Source: Arctopsyche grandis (Eukaryota > Arthropoda > Insecta > Trichoptera > Hydropsychidae). From it: a stretch of DNA of 64,000 nt. Positions 11,277-23,015 of this stretch are shown here, one piece after another. The position numbers and the translations under genes are program-made. Every line of letters begins with the position of its first letter. Position 1 is the stretch's first letter. The notes beneath the pieces were generated by a model, which worked only from the letters and a program-made list of their open reading frames with translations, was not told where the DNA came from and searched no databases. The stretch covers positions 28,765,001 through 28,829,000 of the forward strand of contig NC_135362.1 of NCBI RefSeq assembly GCF_051622035.1. The letters run 5' to 3'.

Positions 11277-12015
11277 TATTAAAAAAAAAACCAACGAAAA
11301 TAAAAATCCACGCGCACTGAGTGTGGAATACGTCAAAAAGTTCGATTCTTGCTATACTATGTACATACATTTGTATGAAAATACATATACATACATATAC
11401 CAGATCGTCTCTTCTTGTCATTCTTTCAAATGAGGTAGATAGCGGATTATAAATTATAAAAAATAGCGGAGAACGAACCAAAGATGATGGAGAGTATGGC
11501 AGAGTAGCACAAAATATATATTGAAAATGGTTTGTATATCAAAGTAGATTAATGATCTTCTGAAGAATATAATATTGTGAAAGTTGATCGTAATGACATT
11601 GTTCCGTTCTAGTGATTTTTCTTTTCCTTTAAATGGCTGGGCATTTGTTATAAAATACATATCAATATGCGTCAATTCAAAATAATGTAGTTATGAATTA
11701 GCTTTGAATTCTATACATGTGTACATATACATACATATATAAGAGCGTAAACAAACTTTTTTAAATCAGTTTGAAAATGTACGTATAAAATAAAAAAAAA
11801 CCACCATTCTCTCGAGTAAAAGTACAATTTTTGGTTGAGGTAAAAATATTTTAAAAATGTAAGTGTATAAAATTCATAATATCTTTATATGTACGTAAAA
11901 AAAATCAGCCTGATTTGTTGAGCGGTTTGGGAGATAATTTAATACAAATACAAAAAAATTTACGCCGTATCGATAAGAATGAAATAAAAAAAAAAAAACG
12001 GTTAAATCAGAAAAA
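11277..12015. other. A+T-rich, no feature recognised
   Basis: No coding exon or element boundary seen on either strand. Confidence 0.35.
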
Positions 12016-12175
12016 TTTGCAACTTCTGATAGGAAACGATTGACTTAGTTTTAACCAACAGCACTACAGAAATACTCGGAGTCAATTCTTTTCAATCGAG
12101 GTCAACCCAGGGACTGAACTCGGCAACCTCTTGGTGGTTAGCATTAACTCAACCACCGAGCTATACTGCTGGCTA
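12016..12175 (-). repeat. SINE head and core, tail lost
   Basis: Minus strand: TAGCCAGCAGTATAGCTCGG head with a B-box-like block, closing GCTGTTGG, then the start of the core (CGTTTCCTATCAG). The 3' part is missing. Confidence 0.6.
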
Positions 12176-13321
12176 AACTATCCAAAAAGCAAAGATTCAT
12201 CCCATTTTATCAAAATCATTCGGGTCAAGATACAATAACTTTTCGATCCGTAGTATAGAGCAGTAGCAATACATCCGTGGTACACGTGCCCAATTTTCTC
12301 AAAATACCGGGAAATTTTACTTAATAGTGAAATTTGAAACTTGAAATTTCACTTAAGCCTATGGATCCATGGGCCTGAAAATGCCGCTAGGCATTGTATT
12401 TTGAGCATGTACAAGTAAACAAGAATACTACCCGCTAATTCTTCCAGGTAAAATTGAAAATCCGTGTCATTCATTTGTCAATATTTATAAAGACTGGTTT
12501 ACACTGGAATTTCTGATTTTTCAATTGGTTGAAAGACATCTTAGCGCGAGACAACTGGGCGCAAGACATTTTAGCGCAATACAACTTGGCGCTAGCTAGC
12601 TAGACACCAGACAACTGGGCGAAAAATAAACCGTGAATATTTTTGAAAAAAAAAAACACACTCAATGACCATACTTTCTACAGACTCCGACTAAGACTGA
12701 AATTTTCGCACAATCCGGATCCAATGATTTTAAAAATGTAAAATTTAATATTTTCCCATTGGGTTGGCTTTCGAATATCTCTGGAGTACTAAATATACGA
12801 ATATATGTACATACATAGTATATGATCGAACTTTTAATTTAACTTTTTTTCTTTCAATATTTTATTTATTAATATGTACAAACTCAAAGTAATAAAATAT
12901 ACGCATTTGGCTCAATGAATTTGTCAACAAAAATCAGGCCTATCCTCAATTTAACCAAAACGTGAGAAAAAGACAAATATAGAAACACAATGACTTATGT
13001 AAATAGATCTACATTTGTACATACATTGGGCATTTATGACTTTTATTGAATCATTTTACATTATCGAGTAAAATAATACATGCGATTTACACGCGAAATT
13101 AGAGTTTTTGAAAACATTTTTAACGAATCTGACTCCAAAGCCCTACAAAAAAGTAATAAAATGCTTCAAAATATAATTATAGCTTAAACTAAAAGTTTCA
13201 ACTCAAACAAAGCAACAGAATACGAGCCGTTCTACGCAACGAATAAGCTTATCAAATTTCATTTTAGACTGTAATTTGGTTGTATGTATAAAAAAAGTAG
13301 GTACATATGCACCTACATATT
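12176..13321. other. No gene; short GCGC-AGAC repeats
   Basis: At 12533-12620 several imperfect units of the kind TTAGCGCGAGACAACTGGGC follow one another. Otherwise A+T-rich with nothing recognised. Confidence 0.4.
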
Positions 13322-14097
13322 AACCAGCAGCGTGATCTAGTGGTGAGTATTGAATTATTTCGTGCTTGATGTCACGGGTTCGATTCCCACTAAGAGTCTC
13401 GTTGTTGGCCAGACCTTGGTTTGTCGAGGTCGATCGTTTTTTATCAGAATTTGCCAATTTTTCTGATTTTCATCATTGATGTATAATACACTAGATGGGC
13501 CCTGACGTGTGATTTTGGTCGGAGATCTTGTCTTCACTAACTGAGGGGTGCGGGTGGTTTAACTAGCGGGGAAGTTGGGAGGAAAAAATGTTTTTTCCCT
13601 ACGACGCAGCGGTACCTACCTACCTACTAAGAGAAACTGTGCATGCGCCATGTATTTTGCATGCGCCAAAAGGGAGACCAGTATAAAGCGTGAGGGCGGA
13701 TCTAGTGTATTATACATCAATGGATTTTCATTGAAACGGTTCCTTTAAAATTAGCTTTTCCTTCCCAATTTTCTGCTGCAAACCTTGAGCTATTGTTATA
13801 TCATAGTTTGCATTCGATAAACAACCATAGATGTCTCTTTGGTTGTTTATCGAATGCAAAAATTCGTATTGTTACATGAAAAATGCTATTAATCGTATTT
13901 ATACGATGTTTGTAATATCTGACCATAGATGTCAGGTATTGTTTCGATTTACACATGTATGTATTGTAATAATTATGTATTTAGATGTCTCGTTAATTAT
14001 GGGTTTTCAATGTCTTGTAATAAATTAGACGTAGTGACGACCTGGAGCTAATGTGTAATGTCACTATGGCGAAATTGTAAAAAACAAATATAAAACC
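13322..14097 (+). repeat. SINE (tail type E) split by a MITE
   Basis: Head AACCAGCAGCGTGATCTAG, B box GGTTCGATTCCCACT, closing CGTTGTTGG. The core is interrupted after GATTTTCAT by MITE 13474-13722, and GATTTTCAT repeats on the far side. The tail hairpin TAGTGAC/GTCACTA lies at 14032-14066 with loop CCTGGAGC..TGTGTAAT. A self-complementary pair CGATAAACAACCATAGATG / GTTGTTTATCG sits at 13816-13855. Confidence 0.75.
13474..13722. mobile_element. MITE family 1, intact 249-bp copy
   Basis: Ends CATTGATGTATAATACACTA (with GAT following) and its exact complement form a 23-bp perfect terminal repeat. The 9-bp duplication GATTTTCAT lies at 13465-13473 and 13723-13731. The uninterrupted SINE sequence elsewhere confirms the empty site. 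Nine-base duplications fit Mutator-like elements, among others. No coding capacity. Confidence 0.85.
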
Positions 14098-14658
14098 TGA
14101 TTTACAGACTGTTTTGTTTATCTCAATCATATAAATTGAGGCATACAAAAAAACCCCGTCAAATAAGCGAGCCACCGCGTGCGTCATCCACTCTACCCCA
14201 CTTCACATTAAATAAAACCATATTTTCTTCGCCTTGACCCAGAACAATCTCCGGTTCAGGTGATGTCGACAACAATTTCCAAGATTGTGCTCCAAATTAA
14301 CGCTTCGATGAACCGCGTGAGACGAGTCGAGGCATAGCATCTGTATAGTAGCGGTGGCGGCGAATTACCGAAAACACACAAATGTACATGCATAATCTGA
14401 CAGTGACAAATAGTAGTTTTCACAGGCAATTTCACCGTCGGCCGGCAAATTCAACGAGAGACGCATCTTAATTCACTGACGCCGTAAGCCTGTCAATTTG
14501 TCTCGCCACCTAACTGAATATTCCCACACACTTAGACAGTTCAGATTATTAAGTTTGACGTTTGTGAGAATTTATTGAACATGAATAATAATTACGTATT
14601 CAGAAACCGTTATATGTATGTATTTACTTAATATACACAAAAAAAAATTACTTAAATA
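14098..14658. other. Unassigned, moderately G+C-rich
   Basis: Around 14215-14520 the sequence is of higher complexity than its surroundings (for example GGTGGCGGCGAATTACCG), but no reading frame with a known domain was found. It could be an untranslated exon or a regulatory stretch. Confidence 0.25.
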
Positions 14659-15535
14659 TCAAATATATGTATATAATATCGCTATTCTGTCTGTGTATAT
14701 TTGTATCTGCGATAACGCTCGCCCTACTATAATAATCGTTTCAATTCGACACACATACATATGTGCGTCACAACTAAAACACTGCCAACAAAATGGGTTT
14801 GGTGCAAACGATCGAAAAGAGCTAGACAGATTGAACCACAGATTGACTGGATGGCTGCTATAAACGCAATTCTCGACTTCACGAATGAAAAATTGCACAT
14901 CAGATGACGAGTAACCTTTCGATGTGCACGGATGCAATTATTAAAATGGTAACTATTAAAATTGAGTTGGATCTTTCTGGCGAGTTTTTGATAATTTAAT
15001 AAGGAAAAATTCGGAACTAAAGTATCAGAAGCACAGAACGTATACAGGGTAGGTATGTCGGGACTTCGGGTAGATTTCGCTTAGTGTAAGTGCGAGCAGT
15101 GTGCACGCATAAGGTACACGTGTCGTTAATCTGTGGTTCAGTCTGTCTGGCGCTTTTCGTTCGTTTGCACCGCATCGCAACAAAATATACGAATATAATA
15201 ACAAAAGAAAAAACTTCTATATATACTGTTTGCTACCAATGTTTCCTCTAGGGAAACAAGTCTCTGAGCATTTAGCGCCATCTATTGAAAATTTATTTAA
15301 TTAATTTATTTATTGGTGTTTTATATTGTTTATATGTAGGTAAGTATGTAGGTAGTTTTCAACATTTTTTTTTCATATGAAACAATTAAATTAAATATAT
15401 TTAAAATGTATTTGAAAAAAATACGACCACACGCGGATCAAACACAGGACCGACGCATTTCTTTTATTTATTTTTTAATTAATAGCTTAATATGCCATAG
15501 CCCTTGCGATGATATTACATCGGGCACAACACTAG
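14659..15535 (+). mobile_element. Helitron-like element (family 2), complete, with nested MITE
   Basis: Starts A|TCAAATATATG, then ATCGCTATTCTGTCTGTG, CGATAACGCTCGCC and the 3' blocks, with hairpin GATGATATTACATC and end GGGCACAACACTAG followed by T. The A|T flanks fit Helitron insertion. MITE 14801-15171 interrupts it. No protein-coding frame. Confidence 0.65.
14801..15171. mobile_element. MITE family 2 (GGTGCAAACGATCG ends), 371 bp
   Basis: Begins GGTGCAAACGATCGAAAAG and ends with the complement. The terminal repeat runs on through GCGCCAGACAGA and GAACCACAGATTAAC to about 47 bases. The copy at 44987-45357 has exactly the same length and only a handful of changes. No coding frame. Target duplication not resolved. 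Confidence 0.85.
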
Positions 15536-15554
15536 TACATACATACATATATAA

Positions 15555-15918
15555 AACCAGCAGCGTGGACTTAATGGTTAGTATATTATGCTTCGATTCG
15601 ATTCGATTCCCACTAGTGGCTGTTGGCCAGACCTTAGTTTATGACTCCAGATCGATCGTTTATTTTCAGAGTTTGCCAATTTTTCTGATTTTCATTGAAA
15701 GGGTTCCTGTAAATTGGAATTTTCTTTCAAATTTCTCATTCAAATCTCAAGTCCTGTAAAAATGTATCCATAGATGTCACTCTCGATGATGTTTGTATGA
15801 ATTCGCATTGTATAAAAATGCTTGTATTAATTGTATTGTATCTGTATTAGTACACTCATTGATTTGGAGCAAAGGCAAGTGTACATGTTCGATTGAAATA
15901 AAATAAAATAAAAAATAT
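15555..15918 (+). repeat. SINE, full length (tail type C)
   Basis: Head AACCAGCAGCGTGGACTTAA, B box GATTCGATTCCCACT, closing GCTGTTGG, then the core, a CATAGATGTCACT box and the tail stem TACACT/AGTGTA (15851-15882) with loop GATTTGGAGCAAAGG, followed by (AAAAT)n. The loop lacks the CTGTAA block found in the other tails. Confidence 0.8.
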
Positions 15919-16484
15919 CATATATATGTACAATAAAAAAATCAAAAAGGCACTAAAACGCATCAATCACAATCCCATTGTGTTCGTTCGAATGAATTTT
16001 TATTTCATACCGTGAGAAAATACTCGAACGTTTTTCTTCGGCTTGCTTTTTGCTCGTCTGGAAAATTATACGACTCTTCAAGAACAAAAGCTTTCTGTCT
16101 ACAATTGTATATGTAATATAATACACACCGTTTCTATTTCGAGTATTTTCTCACCCGTTTGGGTGTGTGTGTGTGTGAAGTGCTAAAATCCCTCTATAGA
16201 CACTATTTGAAGTGTGGCACTATAGCCTTTAAGCCGGGAAAAGTTCTCCAGTGTCCAAATGTATCAGCGGGTTAATACTCTGTTCAAACTGGAAAAAAAA
16301 GTCTCTATAAATAAAATGCGAAGTGTGTGGACATGGTATTGGCCAAATCGAAAAATTGCGAAGTTACTATTTCTCGTTTCGAAGTTTTCACATTTAATGT
16401 TTTCACTAAACATGTAAGTAAATCCGTACATACATATTTCTAAAAAAAAATCATTACATACATATTTATAATTACATATATGAG
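15919..16484. other. No feature recognised
   Basis: A+T-rich. A GTGTGTGTGTG run at about 16163-16178. No exon or element boundary seen. Confidence 0.35.
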
Positions 16485-16991
16485 ATAAGATAAAAAATGT
16501 AACTGTTATATAGCATGAGACTTTGTGTCTGTCTGTCTGTCTGAGATAACGCTCATCATACTATAATATTCGTTTCGATTTGACATATGTACATACATAT
16601 GTACGTCACAGCTGAACCACTGCCAAAACGTAGACCAATACAATACCAAAGAAAAAAACATCTATATATACTGTTTGCTACTAATTTTTTCACTTGGCAA
16701 ATAGACTGCGTTGTCTCTGAGCGTTTGCGGCATCCATTGAAATTTTATTTAATCAATTAATTAATTAATTAATTTTTCTATTGGTATTTTACATTGTTTA
16801 TATACATATGTTTAGGTAGGTAGGTCATTTTTACCACTTTTTTTCATATTTAACAATTAAATTAAATATATTTATATGGTATTTGAAAAAATTCGACCGC
16901 TTGCAGATCGAATACAGAACCGACACATTTTTTTTTTATGACTTAATATGCCAACACCCATGCGATGATATTTCAAAGGGTACAACACTAG
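16485..16991 (+). mobile_element. Helitron-like element (family 2)
   Basis: Carries TGTCTGTCTGTCTGTCTGAG, GATAACGCTCATC and the family-2 3' end (GATGATATTTCA.., GGGTACAACACTAG|T). The 5' terminus is unclear: the TC start could not be placed with certainty. Confidence 0.6.
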
Positions 16992-17483
16992 TATATTACA
17001 TATATTAATGGAAATTTTTATTTTTTATACTAAAGAAGTAATTGTTAACGTCATGTTATTGACAGCAAACCTTACAGTAATATTATTTAAGACCTTAAAT
17101 TGAATTATATTGTAATAATATTACATAGTTAAATAAGAAATAATTTAAAAATAATAAAGAAATGATTTTACGTCCTTACAATTTTACAACACATTGCACA
17201 AATGCGACAGCATACTCGGTTATCTTACGCTACATCGGATCGCCTATAACTGTTCAACTACACTATATAGCCTATGAAGTTAAGTAGGGGTGGTGAATAG
17301 GCGCTTCTGATAGCCAACTGTCATGTCGTCGATCTGACAGTCGATTTTGATTTTAATGATTAAATTCCTCAAGCGTTGTGTCAGAGACATTTAGTTACTT
17401 TAATTTGAGCTAACTCCCGTATGTCGGTAGTTCCAAAGCGATTGGAATAGTTAATAATAATAATAATAAGTTATTATTAATAA
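16992..17483. other. No gene recognised
   Basis: A+T-rich with TAA-rich runs near 17450-17480. No supported feature. Confidence 0.35.
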
Positions 17484-17679
17484 TGTAGAGTTCGAGATAT
17501 AGGGAGGATTGCAGGAGAGATAATCAAAGGCGATTTTGAGTCAAATGCACGTTTATTGTACATTAAAGTATATACACGCGTGCACTACTACCCACCTAGC
17601 CGGTGGCCATCCGGCCAGCGGCTCTACTACCAACTGTCAGTTGGCTTCACACTTCTGCCAACTCCCAAACAGTGTACAC

Positions 17680-18802
17680 CAGCGGTTTCCAAACTTTATG
17701 CTACTACGCCTCCCTAAAAAAAATTTTTTTTTCCGCGCCTCCCTACCTTTTATTTTTTAATAGTTATAATAATATAGACACGTTTTAAATAATAAACCTT
17801 TATTTAAAAAAAAATACTGAACACTACAATAACATAAATTTATACGAACATCTATATTTATTTTTATATTAAATTACTAATTAAACTACGTCTAACACAT
17901 CAAAATTTAGTGCGAAGGATGTTGTTGTTTATTGGCACAAATTTTATCAAATCTTGGGGGGCAATATGGAGAGTGCCACTCGTAACTCCTTTTCGACTAT
18001 TAACCTGGCTCGATATTTGGTTTTCATTGCAGCTAGTGCCGAAAAGCCCGTTTCGAATAAATAAGACGTTACAAACGGTAGAAGCACTTGCATTGCTTTG
18101 CAATACAAAGATTCATACTATCCACTAAGATTCATCCAAACTTTAATTATGGTTTAATTTTGAAACTTTTGTTTTAGTGAGCTATCGCATGATAATTCTA
18201 TCAATTTTTCTTTTTCGATGGTTGTCAGGTCGAATTCGTATTCTTCATTGTAGTTAAATGGATTCTGTATCCACAAAAATTTTGAGAAATCAAGGTCTTT
18301 GAAATAATTGGAAAAATGCAGCACTAAACCATCCAAGTGGTCAATAAAAAGATTTTTACTTGCTTCAATATTGACTGTGGCCCAAAAATCTTTGGAAAGT
18401 GAAAACATATCCAACTCATTCTTTTGTAAATTTGTTTTTCATAACTTCAACTTTTTAATGAAAGCTTTTACTTTGTCTTTTTGGATGTATTTGTGATCCC
18501 TGCATTGCTTTATTTAAACCGCTCAATTTTCCGAAAATTTCAACCAAATAGGCAAGTTCATGTCTCTTCATGTTGGTTTTCTTCGAGAAAGGTTGCTAAT
18601 TAAATGTGTATATAGAAATGAAAGAAAAATAAAAATAAACATTCATGCATTGAATTTGTATTGTTAAGCTACGATATGAAGTTTTATTTATTTGTAGATA
18701 TTATGGTATGAAAATAATTTTTTTATTAAAAAGTTTTGGCGCCTCCCTGGCAATAGTCCGCGCCTCCCCAGGGAGGCGCGCCTCCCAGTTTGGAAACCGC
18801 TG
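17680..18802 (-). mobile_element. Decayed hAT element (CAGCGGTTTCCAAACT ends)
   Basis: Perfect 16-bp terminal repeats CAGCGGTTTCCAAACT and its complement. The exact 8-bp duplication GTGTACAC lies at 17672-17679 and 18803-18810. GCGCCTCCC occurs several times just inside both ends, probably as transposase-binding repeats. The interior holds a broken transposase on the minus strand. Confidence 0.9.
17895..18600 (-). pseudogene. hAT transposase remnant, SCAND3/ZBED5-like
   Basis: Read from high to low coordinates, pieces in several frames match this transposase group: an LVEIFGKLS-like stretch (about 18525-18570), an uninterrupted 86-residue piece at 18154-18414 with FSKFLWIQNPF, and a C-terminal dimerisation motif around 17960-18070 in which TGFSALAAMKTKY-like residues are recognisable. 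Stops and frameshifts separate them, and the N-terminal half is absent. It cannot make a working enzyme. The group assignment comes from remembered family motifs. Confidence 0.75.
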
Positions 18803-18846
18803 GTGTACACTCATGTGTACCACTGTTTGTACATCACTCCTCAACA

Positions 18847-19431
18847 TTACTCATTACATAATTCACTCACATACATAAAATTCCACATTAATAAAAGTTT
18901 ATAATAATAATTAAATAAATTAAATAATAATTATTAATAATAAGTGGTTCACTTCGTTCATATATATAATATTTAAAAATTTTTCAGATGTTTGACTATG
19001 TAGACTAAATATAGATAAAAATGCCACTTTTAATAAAATGTTCTGACGTACATATATTTTTTTCGCCATTTTTACTACGGAGTACATCCCTGGCGAATAA
19101 TACCAAAGGTCAATATTTATGTAGAAGTGAGCACTAAGTTTTCATCGCGATCATCATTTCACCTGTTTTATTATAAGTAGTCTATTTCACGGCAAGTTAC
19201 GCACGAACAAAATACACCGAAAAATAGACCATAATGCCACATTCTCGATTGATGGCTCCCGGAATTTATTGCTTCCTATGACGGCGATAAATCATAAAAG
19301 CCGATACACGACGATAAAAATTGTTAAACATAATAAAACTTTCCACCACTCAAAGTTCATATAAAATTCAAACCGCATTGATATGTTCTTACTAGTTAGA
19401 CAAAAGAGTAATTTTTTTGATGTTGAATATG
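18847..19431. other. No gene recognised
   Basis: A+T-rich. No supported exon or element. Contains AATAATTATTAATAATAA runs near 18900-18945. Confidence 0.35.
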
Positions 19432-19580
19432 AACACATTTAATGCAAAATTGGAAAGCTTCTCCCCATTCATAATAATTGACAGCTCAGCCATAGGGCTT
19501 CCAGCTTCAGGAAGAAGATTTAATCAAATCTAGATTGGAACCCTCCCAGTCGCGAGGGTGGTTTTATTCGCGAATGTAGA
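19432..19580 (+). repeat. TGGAAAGCTTCTCC repeat, copy 1
   Basis: First of three like-oriented copies (others at 20272 and 22246). Shared blocks: TGGAAAGCTTCTCC, TTCCAGCTTCGGGAAGAAGA, TCTAGATTGGAACCC and AGTCACGAGGGTGGGTGTA. The ends are not sharply defined. I do not recognise the family. Confidence 0.6.
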
Positions 19581-19584
19581 AACT

Positions 19585-20100
19585 ACCATTCACCTCCATT
19601 TTACTTGATTACCATTCTCCTAATTTCGCCCTTCTTTCTACTCTTTTGCATTATCACGGGTACCATTCTAGCACTTCTTTTTATTTAATTTATACCAGGA
19701 AGGCCTAACACGTAACCCCAATGCACATTCCTGCCCAGAAATATTATACATACAAACATTACTATACAAAGTAAATATATATCAATTAACATCCACACAG
19801 ACATTTATGGTCAAATTTGTAACTTTGCAGCATTTAATACAATTCAGCGGAATTCCAAATTGTTGAAAACTTGAGATTTTGCGAGAAAATGGGCAAGGTT
19901 GCCAAATTGTTGGAACCATTTCAATGAAAATCAGATAAATTGGCAAACTGTGATAGGAAGACTTGGAGTCACAAATACAAGGTCTGTGGGATTTGAAACC
20001 GTGACCACTTTGTTCAAAGCATTATATGCTAACTAGTCTTTTCTTCTGGTTTTTCCCCACCTTTCGTCCACGTGGCCCACCCATTGCCATTTATATGTAA
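19585..20100 (-). mobile_element. RTE LINE 3' fragment split by a SINE
   Basis: Blocks CGGGTACCATTCTAGCACTT and CACCTTTCGTCC..CCCATTGCCATTT match the RTE-like fragment at 42150-42440, here separated by the minus-strand SINE 19690-20040. Antisense to the LINE. No open frame is left. Confidence 0.5.
19690..20040 (-). repeat. SINE, aged copy
   Basis: Minus strand: degenerate head with GGTTTCAAATCCC as B box, core (TGTGACTCCAAG, CTATCACAGTTTGCCAATTT, TTTCATTGAAATGGTTCC) and a tail resembling type B (CCAGGAAGGC.. at the low end). More diverged than the other copies. Confidence 0.6.
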
Positions 20101-20271
20101 ATAAATAAGTAAACTACTCGGAATTGTTTAAGTGGGTAAAAGTGAAGGAAAAGGGGAGGGGGAGAGAAGGGTAGTTGAAAAAATATGTAAGTTAGAGCAT
20201 ACTAATAGTATACCAAATTCAATGGAAATTAATTTAAAACTGTATATTGTATTAGAATAGTAAATTAATAA

Positions 20272-20478
20272 TATTGAAGACATTTGATGCAAGAAGTGGA
20301 AAGCTTCTCCCTACTACATCGATTTAATGTGATGGTTTCCAGCTTCGGGAAGGCGATTCAATCAAGTCTAGCTTGGAACCCAACCAGTCACGAGGGTGGG
20401 TGTAAAAACTTCTCCACCATTCAATAGTATTTTTGAACCATTCCGGCACAGACTTGCACTAACTTACACTAAGACTGA
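20272..20478 (+). repeat. TGGAAAGCTTCTCC repeat, copy 2
   Basis: Second copy of the repeat seen at 19432, with the same block order. It extends to CGGCACAGACTTGCACTAAC, a match to CAGCACGATCTTAATACTAAC in copy 3. Confidence 0.6.
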
Positions 20479-21244
20479 TCCAACAGTCGGTTTCACAGAC
20501 CACCGCGCATCGTCAAATTTATCCACAGACTCATTTCGAACGATTGTTTGAAAGCAACGGCGTTTCATAAAACGCTTGCGCTGAATATTTAACTCGGCTC
20601 AAAACGCTTTCGTTAAAATATTTAGACTCGTTAGCTTTCCATAACGAAATTTAGCCACTCTCGCGCATTATTCATCACTCCCCAGCATCCAGAATCCGCA
20701 CGCACGCGAAGCGCTAAATTGCGATTGTCGAAATTCACACTCAAACGAATCCTTTGAATTGAATTGCCTTGGGATGTAATAGCATGTCTCCCACAAGTAT
20801 TATGCTCGTACATTAGAATAACAACCACGTATGAGTAATATGCTATAATATATATGTATGTATGTATATTGCCTGTAACTAGTATTAAGCAAAAAACACA
20901 CGTTTCTCTCGAATAGATGAAAGGAATGCTGGGGAGTGAGCAGAGTATGAAGGGAGGGGGGATTCTTGTTGAATGTTTTTTTTTCAGGCCGGTGCTGAAA
21001 AGTAGCAGATGTTTTGCTTATCTCGTGCTTGTCGACGGTTCAATACGATAGTAAACACTGACAGTTGGGGGGGTAAACATTGGGCCATTATCGACAGATT
21101 AATTTTATATTTCTCGAATCGAATGTTTTATTCGCATAATATATGTACGTGTGTATTTTTAAAATAAAGCAAGAATATTCTTAATAAACGAAGTATGACG
21201 CAGAAATAGTGTAAAAGCGATTGGGCTGAAAGGATGAAAGGATA
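20479..21244. other. No gene recognised
   Basis: Region 20480-20830 has higher complexity, but no domain-bearing frame was found. A GGGGGGG run occurs at 21067. Unassigned. Confidence 0.3.
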
Positions 21245-21545
21245 ACCAGAAGATTAAACTAGTGGTATATAATGCTTTGAACAAAGTGGTCACAGGTTCG
21301 AGTCTCACTGGTTTCTGCAGGCCCGACCTTGGGTTTGTGACTCCAAGTAGATCGTTTCCTATCAGAGTTTGTAATTTATCTGGTTTCATTATTGAAACGG
21401 TTCCCCACTAAATTTCCAACCAACTTACCTACTATTTGTCACCACTATTTGAATATAATTTCAAATTTATAATCTATAAAATTTCAAATGTGGATTTCGC
21501 TTTGAGACAACCTATGTATTTACGTACATAATAATGGTACCGTGG
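21245..21545 (+). repeat. SINE, aged copy
   Basis: Head ACCAGAAGATTAAACTAGTGG, B box GGTTCGAGTCTCACT, core (TGACTCCAAGTAGATCGTTT, TATCAGAGTTTG, GAAACGGTTCC) and the CCTACTATTTGTCACCACTA block of type B. The tail hairpin is lost. Confidence 0.65.
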
Positions 21546-21739
21546 TAAAAATATAAATTAAAAAAAATTAAACAATGAATAATTAATATATTTTCTTTTT
21601 GCAAAAAAATAAATAATCGATATTTTTTAGGACTTCCTTTTCAAAAAATAAATGAAACTTTTATAAAGAAACCTAAACTTATTGAAAAACAAAATAAATA
21701 AATATAATATATCTGCAAAGTGAGGATCACTATAATATA

Positions 21740-22119
21740 TTTTATCTTATAAGATGGCTCCAATAAAACGAGTGCACTTATACAGATACAATACAATCAA
21801 TATACATACATACATAAGCATTTCATGGGAATTCATACAAACATCCACAACAGATAAATTTTTGCAGCATTTTATAATCAAATTGGCGAACCCCAAGACG
21901 ATGAATAACTTGAGATTAGCAAGAGAGATGGGAAAGGAGATGCCAATATTTACAGGAACCGTATCAATGAAAATCAGAAAAATTAGCAAACTCTGATAAG
22001 AAACGATCGACCTGGAGCATAAACCAAGGTTTGGCCAGCAGCGGGATTCTAGTGGGACTCGAACCCGTGACCACTCTGCTCGAAAGCATTATATGCTAAC
22101 CACTATTCCACGCCACTGG
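21740..22119 (-). repeat. SINE, full length (tail type C)
   Basis: Minus strand: head ACCAGTGGCGTGGAATAGTG, B box GGTTCGAGTCCCACTAG, core, then GAACCGTATCAATG complement blocks and the TGTATAAGTGCACTCG tail arm. Same lineage as 52685-53312 and 38763-39541. Confidence 0.75.
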
Positions 22120-22245
22120 TTTGTATATTTACAATTATTAAACATTTAAATATTAAATATTGAGTTAATTAGTTCATAAATCCATGCCTCTGGTTATGTA
22201 TAAATAAAAAAGTTAAAACTAACAGAATCATTGAATTTATAATTT

Positions 22246-22430
22246 TGAAGAAATTTGATGCAAAAAGTAGAAAGCTTCACCGTACTCAATGACGATTTAT
22301 TGTGAGGATTTCCAGCTTCGGGAAGAAGATTCAATCGAGTCTAGATTGGAACCCAACCAGTTACGAGGGTGGGTGTAGAAACTCAACTTTCAACCACTCC
22401 AGCACGATCTTAATACTAACACCATCTTCT
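22246..22430 (+). repeat. TGGAAAGCTTCTCC repeat, copy 3
   Basis: Third copy of the repeat seen at 19432 and 20272, with GTAGAAAGCTTCACC, TTCCAGCTTCGGGAAGAAGA and GTTACGAGGGTGGGTGTAGA. Confidence 0.6.
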
Positions 22431-23015
22431 GAACAAATCGAACCACCCACAATTCAGTCGACACATGTTAGCTTTATTTTATTATTTAATTTTTCAGACG
22501 GAAATTTTGATTATTCAACGAATTAATAATATTTAAACAGAAAAACGTTTGCCAAAACGCTATCGAAACTACACAAATGATGTAACATTAGATGAAAATG
22601 TAGAATCGAGCCGCAGATATGTATGTATATACGCAATAGATCAAAAATAAATATTATAAACACTTTCAACGACGTTTATATATAAAATATAAATAAAACA
22701 TTGGCATTGATTGAAACTTTTCAAATAAATGAAACGCACCGTAACGTAAACAGCCAAAAATCATACCGATAATCCATTAAAAGTCCATTTTGCATAAAAT
22801 ATACATACGTTGCGTTCAACAACCGTATAAAATTATACTGCTTTAAAATATTTATACGTTGAATGAAAAAACATTTACTCGAATTCGCGTGAAAGCGAAT
22901 CTACATATAATTACATTATAATATTTCTAGCTACTATATTATGAAAACACTACAATGGAAAAATCCGCATTGAAATCGATTCACCTATTTTCAACTTCAG
23001 AGACTTCAGGTACGG
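22431..23015. other. A+T-rich, no feature recognised
   Basis: No exon or element end seen. Confidence 0.35.

Larger units (their letters stand above)
17484..18846 (-). mobile_element. Possible solo LTR disrupted by a hAT element
   Basis: Outside the hAT insert the minus-strand sequence begins TGTTGAGGAGTGATG and ends TCGAACTCTACA. Near the end it carries AATAAACGTGCATT, similar to AATAAACACGTGCATT in the LTRs at 62718-63789. TG..CA ends and the poly(A)-like signal fit an LTR of about 240 bases. No flanking duplication was found. Confidence 0.4.
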
